The translations under genes were made by a program, and so were the position numbers. 52,813 bases of DNA from positions 1 to 52,813 of the IMG/VR virus record IMGVR_UViG_3300042308_001282; one strand, 5' to 3'. The stretch comes from a virus. This document shows positions 30,551 to 39,740 of the stretch, in pieces. The first letter of the stretch is position 1. The number at the start of each line of letters is the position of its first letter. The notes under the pieces are model-generated. The model ran no database searches, was not told where the DNA came from, and worked only from the letters and a program-made list of their open reading frames with translations.

Positions 30551-30766
30551 ATGACTCTCACAGCAAAATTCAAGAAAGACGTTCAAACCCTTCGTGGTGC
30601 AGCAAATGGCGATTTCTACCTTGATGTAAAGAATCCAAAACTTTACAAAAAGGTTCGTCGATACTATGAAAACGAAGGTGTAGTATTTTCTGGTGATCCT
30701 TTGGATGATTATGAAATGCTTATGGAATATGTTCTTTCTGACCTTGAATCTGTCGAGGTTGCCTGA
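30551..30766 (+). CDS. Conserved small protein (71 aa)
   Basis: From ATG 30551 (MTLTAKFKKDVQTLRGAANG); a longer in-frame start would precede the promoter. Acidic C-terminus (LDDYEMLMEYVLSDLESVEV). Its own sigma70 promoter suggests early expression. Function unknown. Confidence 0.68.
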   Translation: MTLTAKFKKDVQTLRGAANGDFYLDVKNPKLYKKVRRYYENEGVVFSGDPLDDYEMLMEYVLSDLESVEVA

Positions 30767-30817
30767 GTAAATAGTCACGGAGAGACTTTAAAAGTACTGG
30801 TCGTGAGCAAACCCCTT

Positions 30818-31045
30818 ATGTCTAGATCTGATTTACTTCGGTGGATTGGAAACATTCTCCTCATAATAGGATATCAAATCATGTTATGGGGGGATTTCAA
30901 ATACGGTTTAATGATAAAAGTTGTTGGAGGACTACTCACAATACCTTTTGCTATTAAACTTAAACTTTGGGATGTTCTATTTTTATGTGCATTCTTTGGT
31001 ATTACCGAGATATCAAAGTTAACCCAACTTTTCTTAGTTTCTTAA
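30818..31045 (+). CDS. Small multi-pass membrane protein
   Basis: 75 residues from ATG 30818 (MSRSDLLRWIGNILLIIGYQ); a GTG at 30803 is the alternative, and neither has a good ribosome site. Three hydrophobic segments are separated by short basic loops. Similar short three-helix proteins occur in cyanophages. Function unknown. Confidence 0.65.
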   Translation: MSRSDLLRWIGNILLIIGYQIMLWGDFKYGLMIKVVGGLLTIPFAIKLKLWDVLFLCAFFGITEISKLTQLFLVS

Positions 31046-31182
31046 AACTAAGTGGTGGAGCCTCAGAAAGGACCCTCTAGGGTTTATTGCTTCCTTTAAA
31101 GAGCAATTGGTGCGGATGGGGATCTCTCCTGCCTGGTTTCCAATTTCCAGTCAAAGAATTGGTGGCGAGACTGAGTTTACCT
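31046..31182 (+). other. Structured intergenic spacer, no gene seen
   Basis: Contains small inverted repeats (GACCCTCTAGGGT; TTGCT...AGCAA; AATTGG repeated with CCAATT) and leads into a strong terminator. It could be a small RNA or an untranslated 3' region. No tRNA or coding signal was found. Confidence 0.3.
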
Positions 31183-31211
31183 AGAGGAGTTGCATAAACT
31201 CCTCTTTTTTT
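31183..31211 (+). terminator. Intrinsic terminator before the glycan operon
   Basis: AGAGGAGTT-GCATA-AACTCCTCT followed by T7; then TATAAT at 31213-31218 may be the -10 of the operon promoter. Confidence 0.88.
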
Positions 31212-31244
31212 GTATAATATATACTAAGAGAATTTTATTAATCT

Positions 31245-32312
31245 ATGAGTGATTATAAAAAAACAGCACTTGTTCTTGGTGCTGGTGGCTTTATTGGAAG
31301 TCATATGGTAAAAAGACTGCGATCCGAAGGGTATTGGGTTCGTGGTGTAGACCTTAAGTATCCAGAATATTCAGATACTGAAGCAAATGAATTTATTGTT
31401 GGAGACCTGAGAGATGCTGCTTTTGTTGAGAGAGTAATTAACTTTAAAGGATACCTAGGTAATTTTTATCATTTTGTTCCTTCAAAGCATGTTGATACCT
31501 TTGATGAAATCTATCAGTTTGCTGCTGATATGGGTGGCGCAGGATTTGTATTCACTGGTGAGAATGATGCAGATATTATGCACAACTCTGCAACCATTAA
31601 TCTGAATGTTCTTGAAGCGCAAAGACAATTAAATGATTTTAAAGGTGTAAACAAAACAAAAATTTTCTATTCTGGATCGGCATGTATGTATCCAGAATAT
31701 AATCAACTAGATCCAGATAATCCCGATTGCCGTGAAGAATCCGCATATCCCGCAGCACCAGATTCTGAATATGGTTGGGAGAAACTGTTCTCAGAGCGGT
31801 TGTTTTTCGCTTATCATCGTAATTATGGGATCCCTGTTCGGGTTGCTAGGTATCATAATATCTTTGGACCAGAAGGAACCTGGGAAGGTGGACGAGAAAA
31901 AGCACCAGCAGCAATCTGTCGTAAAGTAGCATATCTGCAGAAGGAAGGTGGAACAGTTGAAGTATGGGGAGATGGTTTACAAACTCGTTCTTTCTTGTAC
32001 ATTGATGAATGTATTGAAGCAACACGAAGGATGATGGATTCTGAATTTATTGGACCAGTCAATATTGGTTCAGAAGAAATGGTTACTATCAATCAACTTG
32101 TAGATACTGCTGCTAAAGTTGCAGGTAAGGTTGTAGAAAAGAATCATATTGACGGACCTCTTGGAGTTCGTGGTCGTAATTCAAATAACGATCTTATTCG
32201 CGAAAAACTTGGTTGGGACTATTCTCAAACACTTGAAGAGGGAATTCATAAGACTTATAATTGGATTTCTGAACAAATTAACAAAAAACATATTGCACAT
32301 CATCCTGTATAA
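31245..32312 (+). CDS. GDP-mannose 3,5-epimerase-like NAD(P) SDR enzyme
   Basis: 355 residues of the extended SDR family. Rossmann GAGGFIG (res. 11-17), the SGSACMYPEYNQL active strand, YGWEK (catalytic Y..K) and the block FGPEGTWEGGREKAPAAICR, with WGDGLQTRSFLYIDEC and GVRGRNSNND, match plant GDP-mannose 3,5-epimerase closely. That enzyme makes GDP-L-galactose/gulose. A family-atypical insert of about 15 residues (YLGNFYHFVPSKHVDTF) is present after the second Rossmann strand. First gene of a long operon. Confidence 0.85.
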   Translation: MSDYKKTALVLGAGGFIGSHMVKRLRSEGYWVRGVDLKYPEYSDTEANEFIVGDLRDAAFVERVINFKGYLGNFYHFVPSKHVDTFDEIYQFAADMGGAGFVFTGENDADIMHNSATINLNVLEAQRQLNDFKGVNKTKIFYSGSACMYPEYNQLDPDNPDCREESAYPAAPDSEYGWEKLFSERLFFAYHRNYGIPVRVARYHNIFGPEGTWEGGREKAPAAICRKVAYLQKEGGTVEVWGDGLQTRSFLYIDECIEATRRMMDSEFIGPVNIGSEEMVTINQLVDTAAKVAGKVVEKNHIDGPLGVRGRNSNNDLIREKLGWDYSQTLEEGIHKTYNWISEQINKKHIAHHPV

Positions 32313-32314
32313 AA

Positions 32315-32974
32315 ATGGCAAAACTACAAAACGCAATTCACCTTCGTCCTACATTTGAAGACTTTGGTATTCAACATTATGTTGAAACTGGAACTGGTGG
32401 AATTTTAGATTCATATGGTCAGAATTCTCTCCTCCAAGTTTCACAACTTCAAAAATCTGATTTGACTATGCATTCGATTGAAATTCTTGATCGAATTTAT
32501 AGCGAAGCGGTTGATTATTTCAAAGATAATTCAAAAGTTTGTATGCATCTTGGCAATAGCCACGATGAACTTCCTAAAGTTCTTGATGAACTTGATGAGA
32601 ATCCTGCTCTATTTTTCCTTGATGCTCATTTTCCAGATTCATATCGTGATGAGTTTAATCGTGAAGTTATTCGTGATGATCCTGATTACATTAAAATTCC
32701 ACTCGAAGGAGAACTTAGAATTCTATGCCAGAAACGTGATGTAAGTAAGGATATTATTGTTATTGATGATATTCGAATTTATAAAGAAGGTCCTTATCAA
32801 AATGGAAACTTTGAAAATAAAGCTCTCCATGGTGGAGAAAGTCTAGACTTTGTTTATGAACTTCTTGATGAAACGCATGTTATTGTTGAATCTTACTTGC
32901 AAGAAGGTTATTTGATTTGTTTTCCAATTAGTACCAAAGAAGATTCTCTTCGCAAATATATTGTTGGTGCATAA
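32315..32974 (+). CDS. Class I methyltransferase-like protein
   Basis: 219 residues. HYVETGTGGILDSYG (about 22-36), HSIEILDRIY, HLGNSHDELPKVL and ALFFLDAHFPDS follow the strand order of a SAM-dependent Rossmann methyltransferase, although motif I is relaxed. It starts two bases after the epimerase stop and shares its last base with the next ATG. Likely sugar or glycan modification; the substrate is unknown. Confidence 0.6.
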   Translation: MAKLQNAIHLRPTFEDFGIQHYVETGTGGILDSYGQNSLLQVSQLQKSDLTMHSIEILDRIYSEAVDYFKDNSKVCMHLGNSHDELPKVLDELDENPALFFLDAHFPDSYRDEFNREVIRDDPDYIKIPLEGELRILCQKRDVSKDIIVIDDIRIYKEGPYQNGNFENKALHGGESLDFVYELLDETHVIVESYLQEGYLICFPISTKEDSLRKYIVGA

Positions 32975-33816
32975 TGAAATTACAGAATTGTAAATATACC
33001 TCTGCATCGGGTGGATGTGATCTTCTAGGACATCCAGAAATGAATGTCCTAGACTGTCTCTGGAATTGTGGATTTTATTCTAATCAGTTTCAGATTTTTT
33101 GTTCACTTCTAATTTTAATGAGACATGGGATTGTTCCTGATAAAATTGATTATTCAATGGGATTCAAACATTTTAAAAAAGATCCTAATCAGGACATTTA
33201 TCCGTTATTTCATCAGATAGATAAGAATCAACCAGTAGACCTTTTTGCAGATATTGATATTCCTGATGCAAATAAGTTTCAAAAAAATCTTTACAATTTT
33301 GAAATTTACAATCAAATCACAAAGAGATTCTTTAATCCAAGTGATATTATTAATGATAGAAAAAAATATTTGCTAGAGAAGTATCAGATAGATACTTCAA
33401 AAACAATTTCAGTTTTGTATAGAGGAACTGATAAGGGAACCGAATTAAAACTTGCTAATCCAGAGCAGTATATGGTAGTTACTAAAAGTCTTCTTAGTCA
33501 AAATAGTGACTTTAAAGTTTTGCTTCAAACTGATCAAACTCAAGTGATTCATTATTTTCACGAAGAATTGAGAGATAGATTAGTTATATTTGAAGAGACT
33601 CCATCTACAACATCTAATCGTGTTATATGGAGTCTCATGGAGCAGAATGGTGCAGATTCAATTGATTGGTCTCAGTGGTTTGATGCTGCACTTAGGTGTG
33701 TTTCTGATTGTAAATATGTTGTAAATCATACTGGAAATGTTGGTATGTTTATGAATTTGTATAGAGGAAATTTGGAAGGAGTATATCAATTTAATGAAAG
33801 TGGAGATTTGGGATGA
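32974..33816 (+). CDS. Putative glycosyltransferase (fucosyltransferase-like motif)
   Basis: 280 residues. ISVLYRGTDKGTE (about 146-158), followed by FKVLLQTDQTQVIHYF, resembles the HxRGTD donor-binding motif of alpha-1,6-fucosyltransferase-type enzymes. The same pair of motifs recurs in the protein at 40386 (VHYRGTDG...FLTTDQTNVI). TAATG-coupled upstream, ATGA overlap downstream. Confidence 0.62.
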   Translation: MKLQNCKYTSASGGCDLLGHPEMNVLDCLWNCGFYSNQFQIFCSLLILMRHGIVPDKIDYSMGFKHFKKDPNQDIYPLFHQIDKNQPVDLFADIDIPDANKFQKNLYNFEIYNQITKRFFNPSDIINDRKKYLLEKYQIDTSKTISVLYRGTDKGTELKLANPEQYMVVTKSLLSQNSDFKVLLQTDQTQVIHYFHEELRDRLVIFEETPSTTSNRVIWSLMEQNGADSIDWSQWFDAALRCVSDCKYVVNHTGNVGMFMNLYRGNLEGVYQFNESGDLG

Positions 33817-34391
33817 AAAACATAAACGCAGAAATAGAATACATTGAAAATTTACCATCCTTTAGTTGGCCAGCAGATTACTTTGAAAATGTTATTTCTT
33901 ATGTAAAAAACGAAGGATTGTGGTTAGAATTTGGTGTTTGTTCTGGAAACACAATAAACATAATCTCTTCAAAAACGAAAAACACTGTTTATGGTTTTGA
34001 TAGTTTTTTAGGTCTTCCTGAAGATTGGGGAGATCATCAACCAAAAGGAGCATATAGTAGAAATGGAAATCTTCCATCTATTAATAATAATGTAGAGTTA
34101 GTTGTAGGATTATTTCAAGATACTTTGGATGATTTTCTAAAAGAACATAAAGAACCAGTAGCATATTTGCACTTAGATGCGGATCTATATTCATCAACTA
34201 AATTTGTTCTAGACAAACTTAAAAAAAGAATTGTTTCTGGAACTGTTATTTCATTTGATGAAATTAGAAACTATCCAGAATATAGAGATCATGAAATTAA
34301 AGCATGGTTAGAATTTTCTAGTAAAACAAAAATATCATATGAATGGATTAGTAGAACTGATTATGAACAAGCCACATGTATAGTAAAATGA
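33813..34391 (+). CDS. TylF/MycF-like SAM methyltransferase
   Basis: 192 residues. LWLEFGVCSGNTINIISSKT (SAM motif), YGFDSFLGLPEDW, LVVGLFQDTLDDFL, AYLHLDADLYSSTKFVL and TVISFDEIRNYPEY are the diagnostic blocks of TylF-type sugar O-methyltransferases, with metal-binding aspartates in LDADLYSS and FDE. Coupled by ATGA to both neighbours. Confidence 0.85.
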   Translation: MKNINAEIEYIENLPSFSWPADYFENVISYVKNEGLWLEFGVCSGNTINIISSKTKNTVYGFDSFLGLPEDWGDHQPKGAYSRNGNLPSINNNVELVVGLFQDTLDDFLKEHKEPVAYLHLDADLYSSTKFVLDKLKKRIVSGTVISFDEIRNYPEYRDHEIKAWLEFSSKTKISYEWISRTDYEQATCIVK

Positions 34392-35182
34392 ATAAAGTTT
34401 CTGATTTAGTTTTTCATCATCATACATCTTTAGGTGATAATTTTATTTGCAATGGAATTGTTCATAATTATGCAGAACAACTTTGCGAAAGACTCCATAT
34501 TCCTTGTCATCATAGGTATTATGAAACTGTAAGTTGCCTTTATCAAGATTTTGAGAATATTATTGTGCATCCTTTTAATGATGACTGGGCAACTTTGGAG
34601 CAAGAAATGTTTCCTTGGGCACAAGAGAAAGGGTGGCCTGTAACAAGAATTGGATTTGAAAAAGTTTATTATCGCCGCCTTCAAAGAGAAAATTCCCCAC
34701 CAGAATTTTTTGCTGTCAACTTTGATAGGCAATTTTATGAGCAAGCAGGAATTCTTTTTAAGGAAAGGTATGAAAAGTTTACCCTACCAAAACAAATCCC
34801 TGGAGTAGATGAAGTTTATGATAAGTTGACAGAAGGTGAAAATGATTATATCTTAGTGCATAAGAATTCCAGTGCAGAAGAAGATTATCCAATCGATCTT
34901 TGGACTTGGAGAAGAAATCAAATAGGTGCAATTCCTGATACTAAAATTATAAAAATTCAAATGGGACAGACAACGAATATGTTGTCATATATGAAACTCA
35001 TTGAAAATGCAAAAGAGATTCATTGCATAAACAGTAGTTTCTTTTGTCTGGTTGATAGTGTTGCTAAGAGACTTAAACCAAAACTTTTTTACCATGATAT
35101 TCGCATGAATAATATTACTCAAACAAATTGTGAAGCGAATGGTAATCGTTGGACTGTTGTTGATTATCCTTTTAAGAAATGA
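34388..35182 (+). CDS. Glycosyltransferase-like protein
   Basis: 264 residues from ATG 34388, overlapping the upstream TGA. FHHHTSLGDNFICNGIVHNY near the N-terminus has the SLGD...NG pattern of GT-B heptosyltransferase-type enzymes, and a C-terminal INSSFFCLVDSVAKRL segment resembles their donor-binding end. Identity is tentative. Part of the coupled glycan operon. Confidence 0.6.
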   Translation: MNKVSDLVFHHHTSLGDNFICNGIVHNYAEQLCERLHIPCHHRYYETVSCLYQDFENIIVHPFNDDWATLEQEMFPWAQEKGWPVTRIGFEKVYYRRLQRENSPPEFFAVNFDRQFYEQAGILFKERYEKFTLPKQIPGVDEVYDKLTEGENDYILVHKNSSAEEDYPIDLWTWRRNQIGAIPDTKIIKIQMGQTTNMLSYMKLIENAKEIHCINSSFFCLVDSVAKRLKPKLFYHDIRMNNITQTNCEANGNRWTVVDYPFKK

Positions 35183-36057
35183 AAAAAATAGCAGTTTCTA
35201 CTTGGTGTACTGATGATTATGCCGTACATTTAAGACCAGATAAGTTACAGAAACTTATTAATCACTTTCATCCGGAAATTGATTTTCATATTTTTGGTAC
35301 AGAAGATACTAAAAATATAACTAAAGATCATCCTTGGATTGGCAAAGAAAATGTTAGATTTTCTGATTGGATGATGGTAGTTACATGTCTTCCTTTAGTT
35401 GAAGACTATGATATGGTTATTCATATAGACGCAGATTCTTTTTGTATCGGTAGTCTTGATCATGTTATTAATTCTGATGCTGAACTAATTGGTGTTAGGA
35501 ATAATAATTTCTTTGGAAAAGCAGGTGCAGCACAACCATGCGTAAGTCCTTTTTATGAACCGTATGGTGATGGTGGAATGATTGGTGTTGATCAATTCCT
35601 TAATGCCGGATTCATCGCTTCAAATGATAAACAATTCTGGTATGAATGGAGAGACTTTAATAAGTTTGTTGCTGAGCAAAGTGATGGACAAACATTCACT
35701 TATAGACCTTGGCCATTAATTCGCAATGAACAAGATACTTGGAATCATATTTTCCATGCAAAAAATAAGTACACTACTGAAATTGTTGATAAAGAAGGTA
35801 GTGGTGTAACATATGGAATAGTTAATCAGTGGGGAGAAAAAGATCATTGTGAGAGTTGGAAAAATTTATATGTAAAAGATAATTCGGTTTACATTGATCA
35901 TCCAATTACAGGAGAACCTTTGAGGACAAGTGTTCTTCATGCTGCTGGAGTTGGAACAATGGAAACTATTAAAGAATATGGTGACCATTATAACTGGTTG
36001 TATGGTATAATTAAACCAGAGGTAAAAGATTACATTCAAACAATTTTAGGAGAATAA
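35179..36057 (+). CDS. GT-A glycosyltransferase (GT8-like)
   Basis: 292 residues. The MVIHIDADSFCIGSLDHVIN segment carries the DxD metal/nucleotide-sugar motif of GT-A enzymes. FLNAGFIASND corresponds to the GT8 FNxG-type acceptor strand, and a C-terminal HAAGVG replaces the usual HxxG...K. It overlaps the preceding gene by 4 bp. Confidence 0.78.
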   Translation: MKKIAVSTWCTDDYAVHLRPDKLQKLINHFHPEIDFHIFGTEDTKNITKDHPWIGKENVRFSDWMMVVTCLPLVEDYDMVIHIDADSFCIGSLDHVINSDAELIGVRNNNFFGKAGAAQPCVSPFYEPYGDGGMIGVDQFLNAGFIASNDKQFWYEWRDFNKFVAEQSDGQTFTYRPWPLIRNEQDTWNHIFHAKNKYTTEIVDKEGSGVTYGIVNQWGEKDHCESWKNLYVKDNSVYIDHPITGEPLRTSVLHAAGVGTMETIKEYGDHYNWLYGIIKPEVKDYIQTILGE

Positions 36058-36058
36058 A

Positions 36059-36769
36059 ATGACTGTTATTTTGAAAACGATTAAAGATCTTAAAACATAT
36101 GATCTTTCTAAATCTGAAAAATTTTTAGAGCATCATAATACACCGCACTCAAAAACAACTGCAATTCTTGAGCAATTTGAGAATGGATTCTATTCCTTTC
36201 TTGATGAAAATGAAGAAGTCGTAATGGTTGATCTTGGTGCAAACATCGGACTTTTCTCTCTCTATATGAGTTCTATCTGCAAAGAAGTTTATGCAGTTGA
36301 ACCAACACCTTCTCATATTGAGATCATGAAAGATCTTTTTAAAAATCTTGGTGTAAAAAATATCTTTCCGCATCAAGTTGCAATTCACACAAAAAATGGT
36401 GAAGAAGAATTTCAATTAAACAGTAGTAACTCTACAATGAATTCTTTCCTTCGTCATGGTATTGATCCTGGTGGAACTGACAGTGTTATGGTTCCAACTA
36501 CAACTCTTGCAGATTTTATTAAAAATAATGTGAAGAAAAGAGTTAATTTTGTTAAGATGGACATTGAAGGTTTTGAAAATGTGATCGTTCATGATCCATC
36601 ATTTGAAGATGCAATCAAAGAGATTGATGCCATTTATGTTGAAGTTCATGACTTTGAAGGTGTTGGAAAGATGGAAGAGAACGTAAACAAAGTTATTGAA
36701 CGACTTGAATCACTAGGCAAGAAAACCGTAAAACTTACTTATGATGGAGTTCTTGGTTATGACGGATGA
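36059..36769 (+). CDS. FkbM-family methyltransferase
   Basis: 236 residues. MVDLGANIGLFSLYMSS (SAM motif I), VYAVEPTPSHIEIM (motif II), the TTLADFI and VNFVKMDIEGFENVIVHDP blocks, and IYVEVHD are typical of FkbM sugar/polyketide O-methyltransferases. It overlaps the next gene by 11 bp. Confidence 0.9.
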   Translation: MTVILKTIKDLKTYDLSKSEKFLEHHNTPHSKTTAILEQFENGFYSFLDENEEVVMVDLGANIGLFSLYMSSICKEVYAVEPTPSHIEIMKDLFKNLGVKNIFPHQVAIHTKNGEEEFQLNSSNSTMNSFLRHGIDPGGTDSVMVPTTTLADFIKNNVKKRVNFVKMDIEGFENVIVHDPSFEDAIKEIDAIYVEVHDFEGVGKMEENVNKVIERLESLGKKTVKLTYDGVLGYDG

Positions 36770-37382
36770 AAAACTAGAACGTAGACTTCTTGATATTTGC
36801 TACAATAAAAAACTCCATCACTTGGGAAGTTATTTTTCTTGTTTACATCTCATTGATAAAATCTACGGTGAGATGCAAGATGATGATATTTTCATCCTCT
36901 CAAATGGACATGCTGTAGTTTCTCTCTATGTTGTTCTTGAAAAATATTTTGGATTTGATGCAGAAGAACTTCTTGAAAAATATGGAGAGCATCCAAAAAG
37001 AAATGAAGATGTAAAAATTCATTGCTCAACTGGAAGTCTTGGTATGGGATTAACAGTTGCTGTTGGAAGAGCACTAGCAAATCCTGATCGTAATGTTTAT
37101 TGTATGATCTCTGATGGTGAGTGTGCAGAAGGATCTATTTGGGAAGCATTAAGGTTTGCATATGAAAAAAATGTTCACAATCTTAAGATTTATGTGAATG
37201 CAAATGGATGGGCTGCTTATGATGCTGTAGATTTAGATTACCTTGAGGATAGAATTAAAGCATTTAATCCTTATGTGAACTTTGTAAGAACTACAGTTGA
37301 GCATCATGGACTTGAAGGACTACATGCTCACTATACTAATTTTACAGAAGAACAATATAAATCTGCCTTGGAGGTTCTATGA
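36759..37382 (+). CDS. Transketolase-like subunit, TPP-binding half
   Basis: 207 residues from ATG 36759; an upstream in-frame ATG at 36741 lies deeper in fkbM. The thiamine diphosphate motif spans ISDGECAEGSIWEALRFAYE to IYVNANGWAAYD (GDGE...N), with STGSLGMGLTVAVGRAL and SNGHAVVSLYVVLEKY as in transketolase N-terminal halves. It pairs with the next gene. It overlaps both neighbours. Confidence 0.85.
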   Translation: MTDEKLERRLLDICYNKKLHHLGSYFSCLHLIDKIYGEMQDDDIFILSNGHAVVSLYVVLEKYFGFDAEELLEKYGEHPKRNEDVKIHCSTGSLGMGLTVAVGRALANPDRNVYCMISDGECAEGSIWEALRFAYEKNVHNLKIYVNANGWAAYDAVDLDYLEDRIKAFNPYVNFVRTTVEHHGLEGLHAHYTNFTEEQYKSALEVL

Positions 37383-37849
37383 GAAGGACATTTAGAGATC
37401 AATTAACTATTGAGATGAGAGAGAATCCTAAAATTTCTCTTTTAGTTGGTGATGTTGGATATGGATTGTTTGATGATCTTAGAAAAGAGTTTCCTCATAG
37501 AGTTATTAATCCTGGAGCATCTGAGCAATTGATGATCGGAATGGCAGTCGGAATGGCAATGGAAGAAATTATTCCAGTTGTTTACTCTATTACTCCTTTT
37601 GTTCTATATCGTCCATTTGAGTTTATTCGTAATTATGTAAATCACGAAAACATTCCAGTAAAACTTGTTGGAAGTGGAAGAAATGATGACTACGGTGTTT
37701 GTGGATTTTCTCATTATGCTTGCGAAGACATGCAAGTATTATCAATCTTTCCAAACATCAAAACTTTCATTCCAAATACAAAGAATGATGTGAATGTAAA
37801 AGAATTCTTATATAACTCTTCCCCATCTTATATGAATTTGAGTAGATGA
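37379..37849 (+). CDS. Transketolase-like subunit, pyrimidine-binding half
   Basis: 156 residues. MRRTFRDQLTIEMRENPKIS, LVGDVGYG, RVINPGASEQLMIGMAVGMA (catalytic Glu) and the YSITPFVLYRPFE strand match the transketolase Pyr domain. The C-terminal third of a full transketolase is absent. With the preceding gene it would form a split alpha/beta enzyme like those in sugar-biosynthesis clusters. Confidence 0.83.
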   Translation: MRRTFRDQLTIEMRENPKISLLVGDVGYGLFDDLRKEFPHRVINPGASEQLMIGMAVGMAMEEIIPVVYSITPFVLYRPFEFIRNYVNHENIPVKLVGSGRNDDYGVCGFSHYACEDMQVLSIFPNIKTFIPNTKNDVNVKEFLYNSSPSYMNLSR

Positions 37850-38664
37850 ATATTTTATTTACAGGACATAGAGGATTTCTTGGAAGAGAATTAATTCCAT
37901 ATCTTTCTGAAAATCATAATGTTTACTATCCAGAAATTGATTATACTAAGAAAGATCAGATTGATTTATTTCTGGGCGAAAAAAAAATTGATTTCATTCT
38001 TCATGCTGCTATCAAAGGTGGACGTAGAGTAAGGCAAGATATATCAGATGATTTCTACATCAATATGATGATGTTTGAAAATCTTGCTTCTCTAGAAATA
38101 CCGATGATTAATTTTTGTAGTGGCGCTGCTTTTGGTAGACAAAAAGATATTTTTCTATCGGAAGAAATAAAAGTTGGTAATAGAATTCCTGAAGACTTTT
38201 ATGGATTCGCTAAGTGTTTAATCACACAAAGATGTCGTCAATTAGAACATGTTTATAATCTGAGATTTTTTAATGTATTCGGACCAAAAACTCCTAACAA
38301 TATGTTCACCACAGTCAACATAAAAAATTACATTCATAAAAGAGAGATTGTAATTTTTAAAGATAAGTTTATGGACTTCTTTGGAATTGAAGATACTAAA
38401 AAAGTTTTAGATCTTTACCTGAGTAATAATGATCTTCCAAAAGAAGTTAATCTGGTATATGAAAATAAAACAAAATTATCAGATGTTGCAAACTTAATCA
38501 ATAATCTTTCTACTCATAAAGTTAATATTGATGTATTGGAAAGTGGAAATGATAATTCGTATTGTGGTTCTGGATTGATCTTAAAATCACTTGGATTAAA
38601 TCTTAATGGGTTAGATAAAGAAATTAGAAATTGTTATGAAAATTTTTGTCAACGGAACATTTGA
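37846..38664 (+). CDS. NAD-dependent sugar epimerase/reductase (SDR)
   Basis: 272 residues. Rossmann FTGHRGFLGREL (GxxGFxG), ILHAAIKGG, NFCSGAAFGRQ and YGFAK (catalytic Y..K) resemble GDP-L-fucose synthase / nucleotide-sugar epimerases, shortened at the C-terminus. Overlaps the upstream gene by 4 bp and the downstream gene by 29 bp. Confidence 0.8.
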   Translation: MNILFTGHRGFLGRELIPYLSENHNVYYPEIDYTKKDQIDLFLGEKKIDFILHAAIKGGRRVRQDISDDFYINMMMFENLASLEIPMINFCSGAAFGRQKDIFLSEEIKVGNRIPEDFYGFAKCLITQRCRQLEHVYNLRFFNVFGPKTPNNMFTTVNIKNYIHKREIVIFKDKFMDFFGIEDTKKVLDLYLSNNDLPKEVNLVYENKTKLSDVANLINNLSTHKVNIDVLESGNDNSYCGSGLILKSLGLNLNGLDKEIRNCYENFCQRNI

Positions 38665-39034
38665 TATTCTTCATCGTGGACATCTTGAACTTTTGAATTA
38701 TGCAAAAAGTCTTGGTGACTATTTGTGTGTTGGTATTGATACTGATGATAGAGTAAAGGAAAAGAAGGGTCCAACAAGACCTATACATAATCAAGATGAA
38801 AGAAAATTTTTTCTAGAAAATTTAAAGGCAGTTGATGAGGTAAAACTTTTTTCTAGCGATGAGGAACTTGAGGGTTTGGTAAAATCTTTTAAACCTAATA
38901 TAATGGTTGTTGGTTCTGACTGGAAAGATAAGTCTGTAATAGGCTCTTATTATGCTGCTGAATTAATATTCTTTGATAGGATAGGAGATTATGCCACAAC
39001 AAAAACCATACAGGATATTATTGATCGGGGATAG
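38636..39034 (+). CDS. HldC-like nucleotidylyltransferase (heptose-1-P)
   Basis: 132 residues. NGTFDILHRGHLELLNYAKS carries the HxGH catalytic motif. VGIDTDDRVKEKKGPTRPIH and the VVGSDWKDKSV loop match the RfaE/HldE cytidylyltransferase domain, which activates heptose-1-phosphate to ADP-heptose; glycerol-3-phosphate cytidylyltransferases are the alternative. Its 3' end overlaps the kinase gene by 44 bp, the kinase domain partner in bifunctional HldE. Confidence 0.82.
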   Translation: MKIFVNGTFDILHRGHLELLNYAKSLGDYLCVGIDTDDRVKEKKGPTRPIHNQDERKFFLENLKAVDEVKLFSSDEELEGLVKSFKPNIMVVGSDWKDKSVIGSYYAAELIFFDRIGDYATTKTIQDIIDRG

Positions 39035-39740
39035 TTGCGTCGATGAATACGTCTATGGAACTTGCGAGAGACTAAACCCAGAAGCACCTGTACCAATTCT
39101 TAAGTTTCATAGAAAAGAAAGTAAGAATGGAATGGCGTGGAATGTAAGAGACAATCTGCAAGCATTTGGTATGGAAGTTTATATGTTAACTAATAAAGAG
39201 AAGATTTATAAAACACGATATATTGATGAAAGGTATAATCATCAAATCTTGAGAGTAGATATTGAGGGTGTTTTATCTCCAATGGAATATGAAATACCAA
39301 ATGAAAAATTTGATGCATTGGTTATTTCTGATTATGACAAGGGATTTGTCACGCAAAACAGATTATTTGAAATAGTTTTTAACTCTAGAATTCCTGTTTT
39401 TGTTGATAGTAAAAAAACAATCTTACCAGAATCAAATTGTTTTATTAAAATCAATGATAATGAATCAAAACTATTAAAAAGTAGGCACGACAATCTAATC
39501 GTAACAAGGGGTTCATGTGGGGCAGAATATAATGGTATAACTTATCCTGGAGAAAAGGTAAGTGTATTTGATGTTTGTGGGGCAGGAGATACCTTTTTAT
39601 CTGCGTTAGTTTACTTTTATCTAGAGTATGGTACAATAGAAAGAGCAATACCTTACGCTAATAAAGCAGCTGCAATAGCAGTTCAAAACTTTGGGACTTA
39701 TGTTTTAACTGGAGATGATATTGATGAAATACGTCATTGA
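38991..39740 (+). CDS. HldA-like PfkB-family sugar kinase
   Basis: 249 residues. RILLIGDSCVDEYVYGTCER and LNPEAPVPILKF are typical of heptose-7-phosphate kinase (RfaE domain I: GDvmLDrY..G...RiSPEAPVPV). SDYDKGFVT and the PfkB signature VFDVCGAGDTFLSALVYF (catalytic Asp) follow. It is shorter than standard HldA. The order is reversed relative to fused HldE and the two genes overlap. Confidence 0.85.
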   Translation: MPQQKPYRILLIGDSCVDEYVYGTCERLNPEAPVPILKFHRKESKNGMAWNVRDNLQAFGMEVYMLTNKEKIYKTRYIDERYNHQILRVDIEGVLSPMEYEIPNEKFDALVISDYDKGFVTQNRLFEIVFNSRIPVFVDSKKTILPESNCFIKINDNESKLLKSRHDNLIVTRGSCGAEYNGITYPGEKVSVFDVCGAGDTFLSALVYFYLEYGTIERAIPYANKAAAIAVQNFGTYVLTGDDIDEIRH

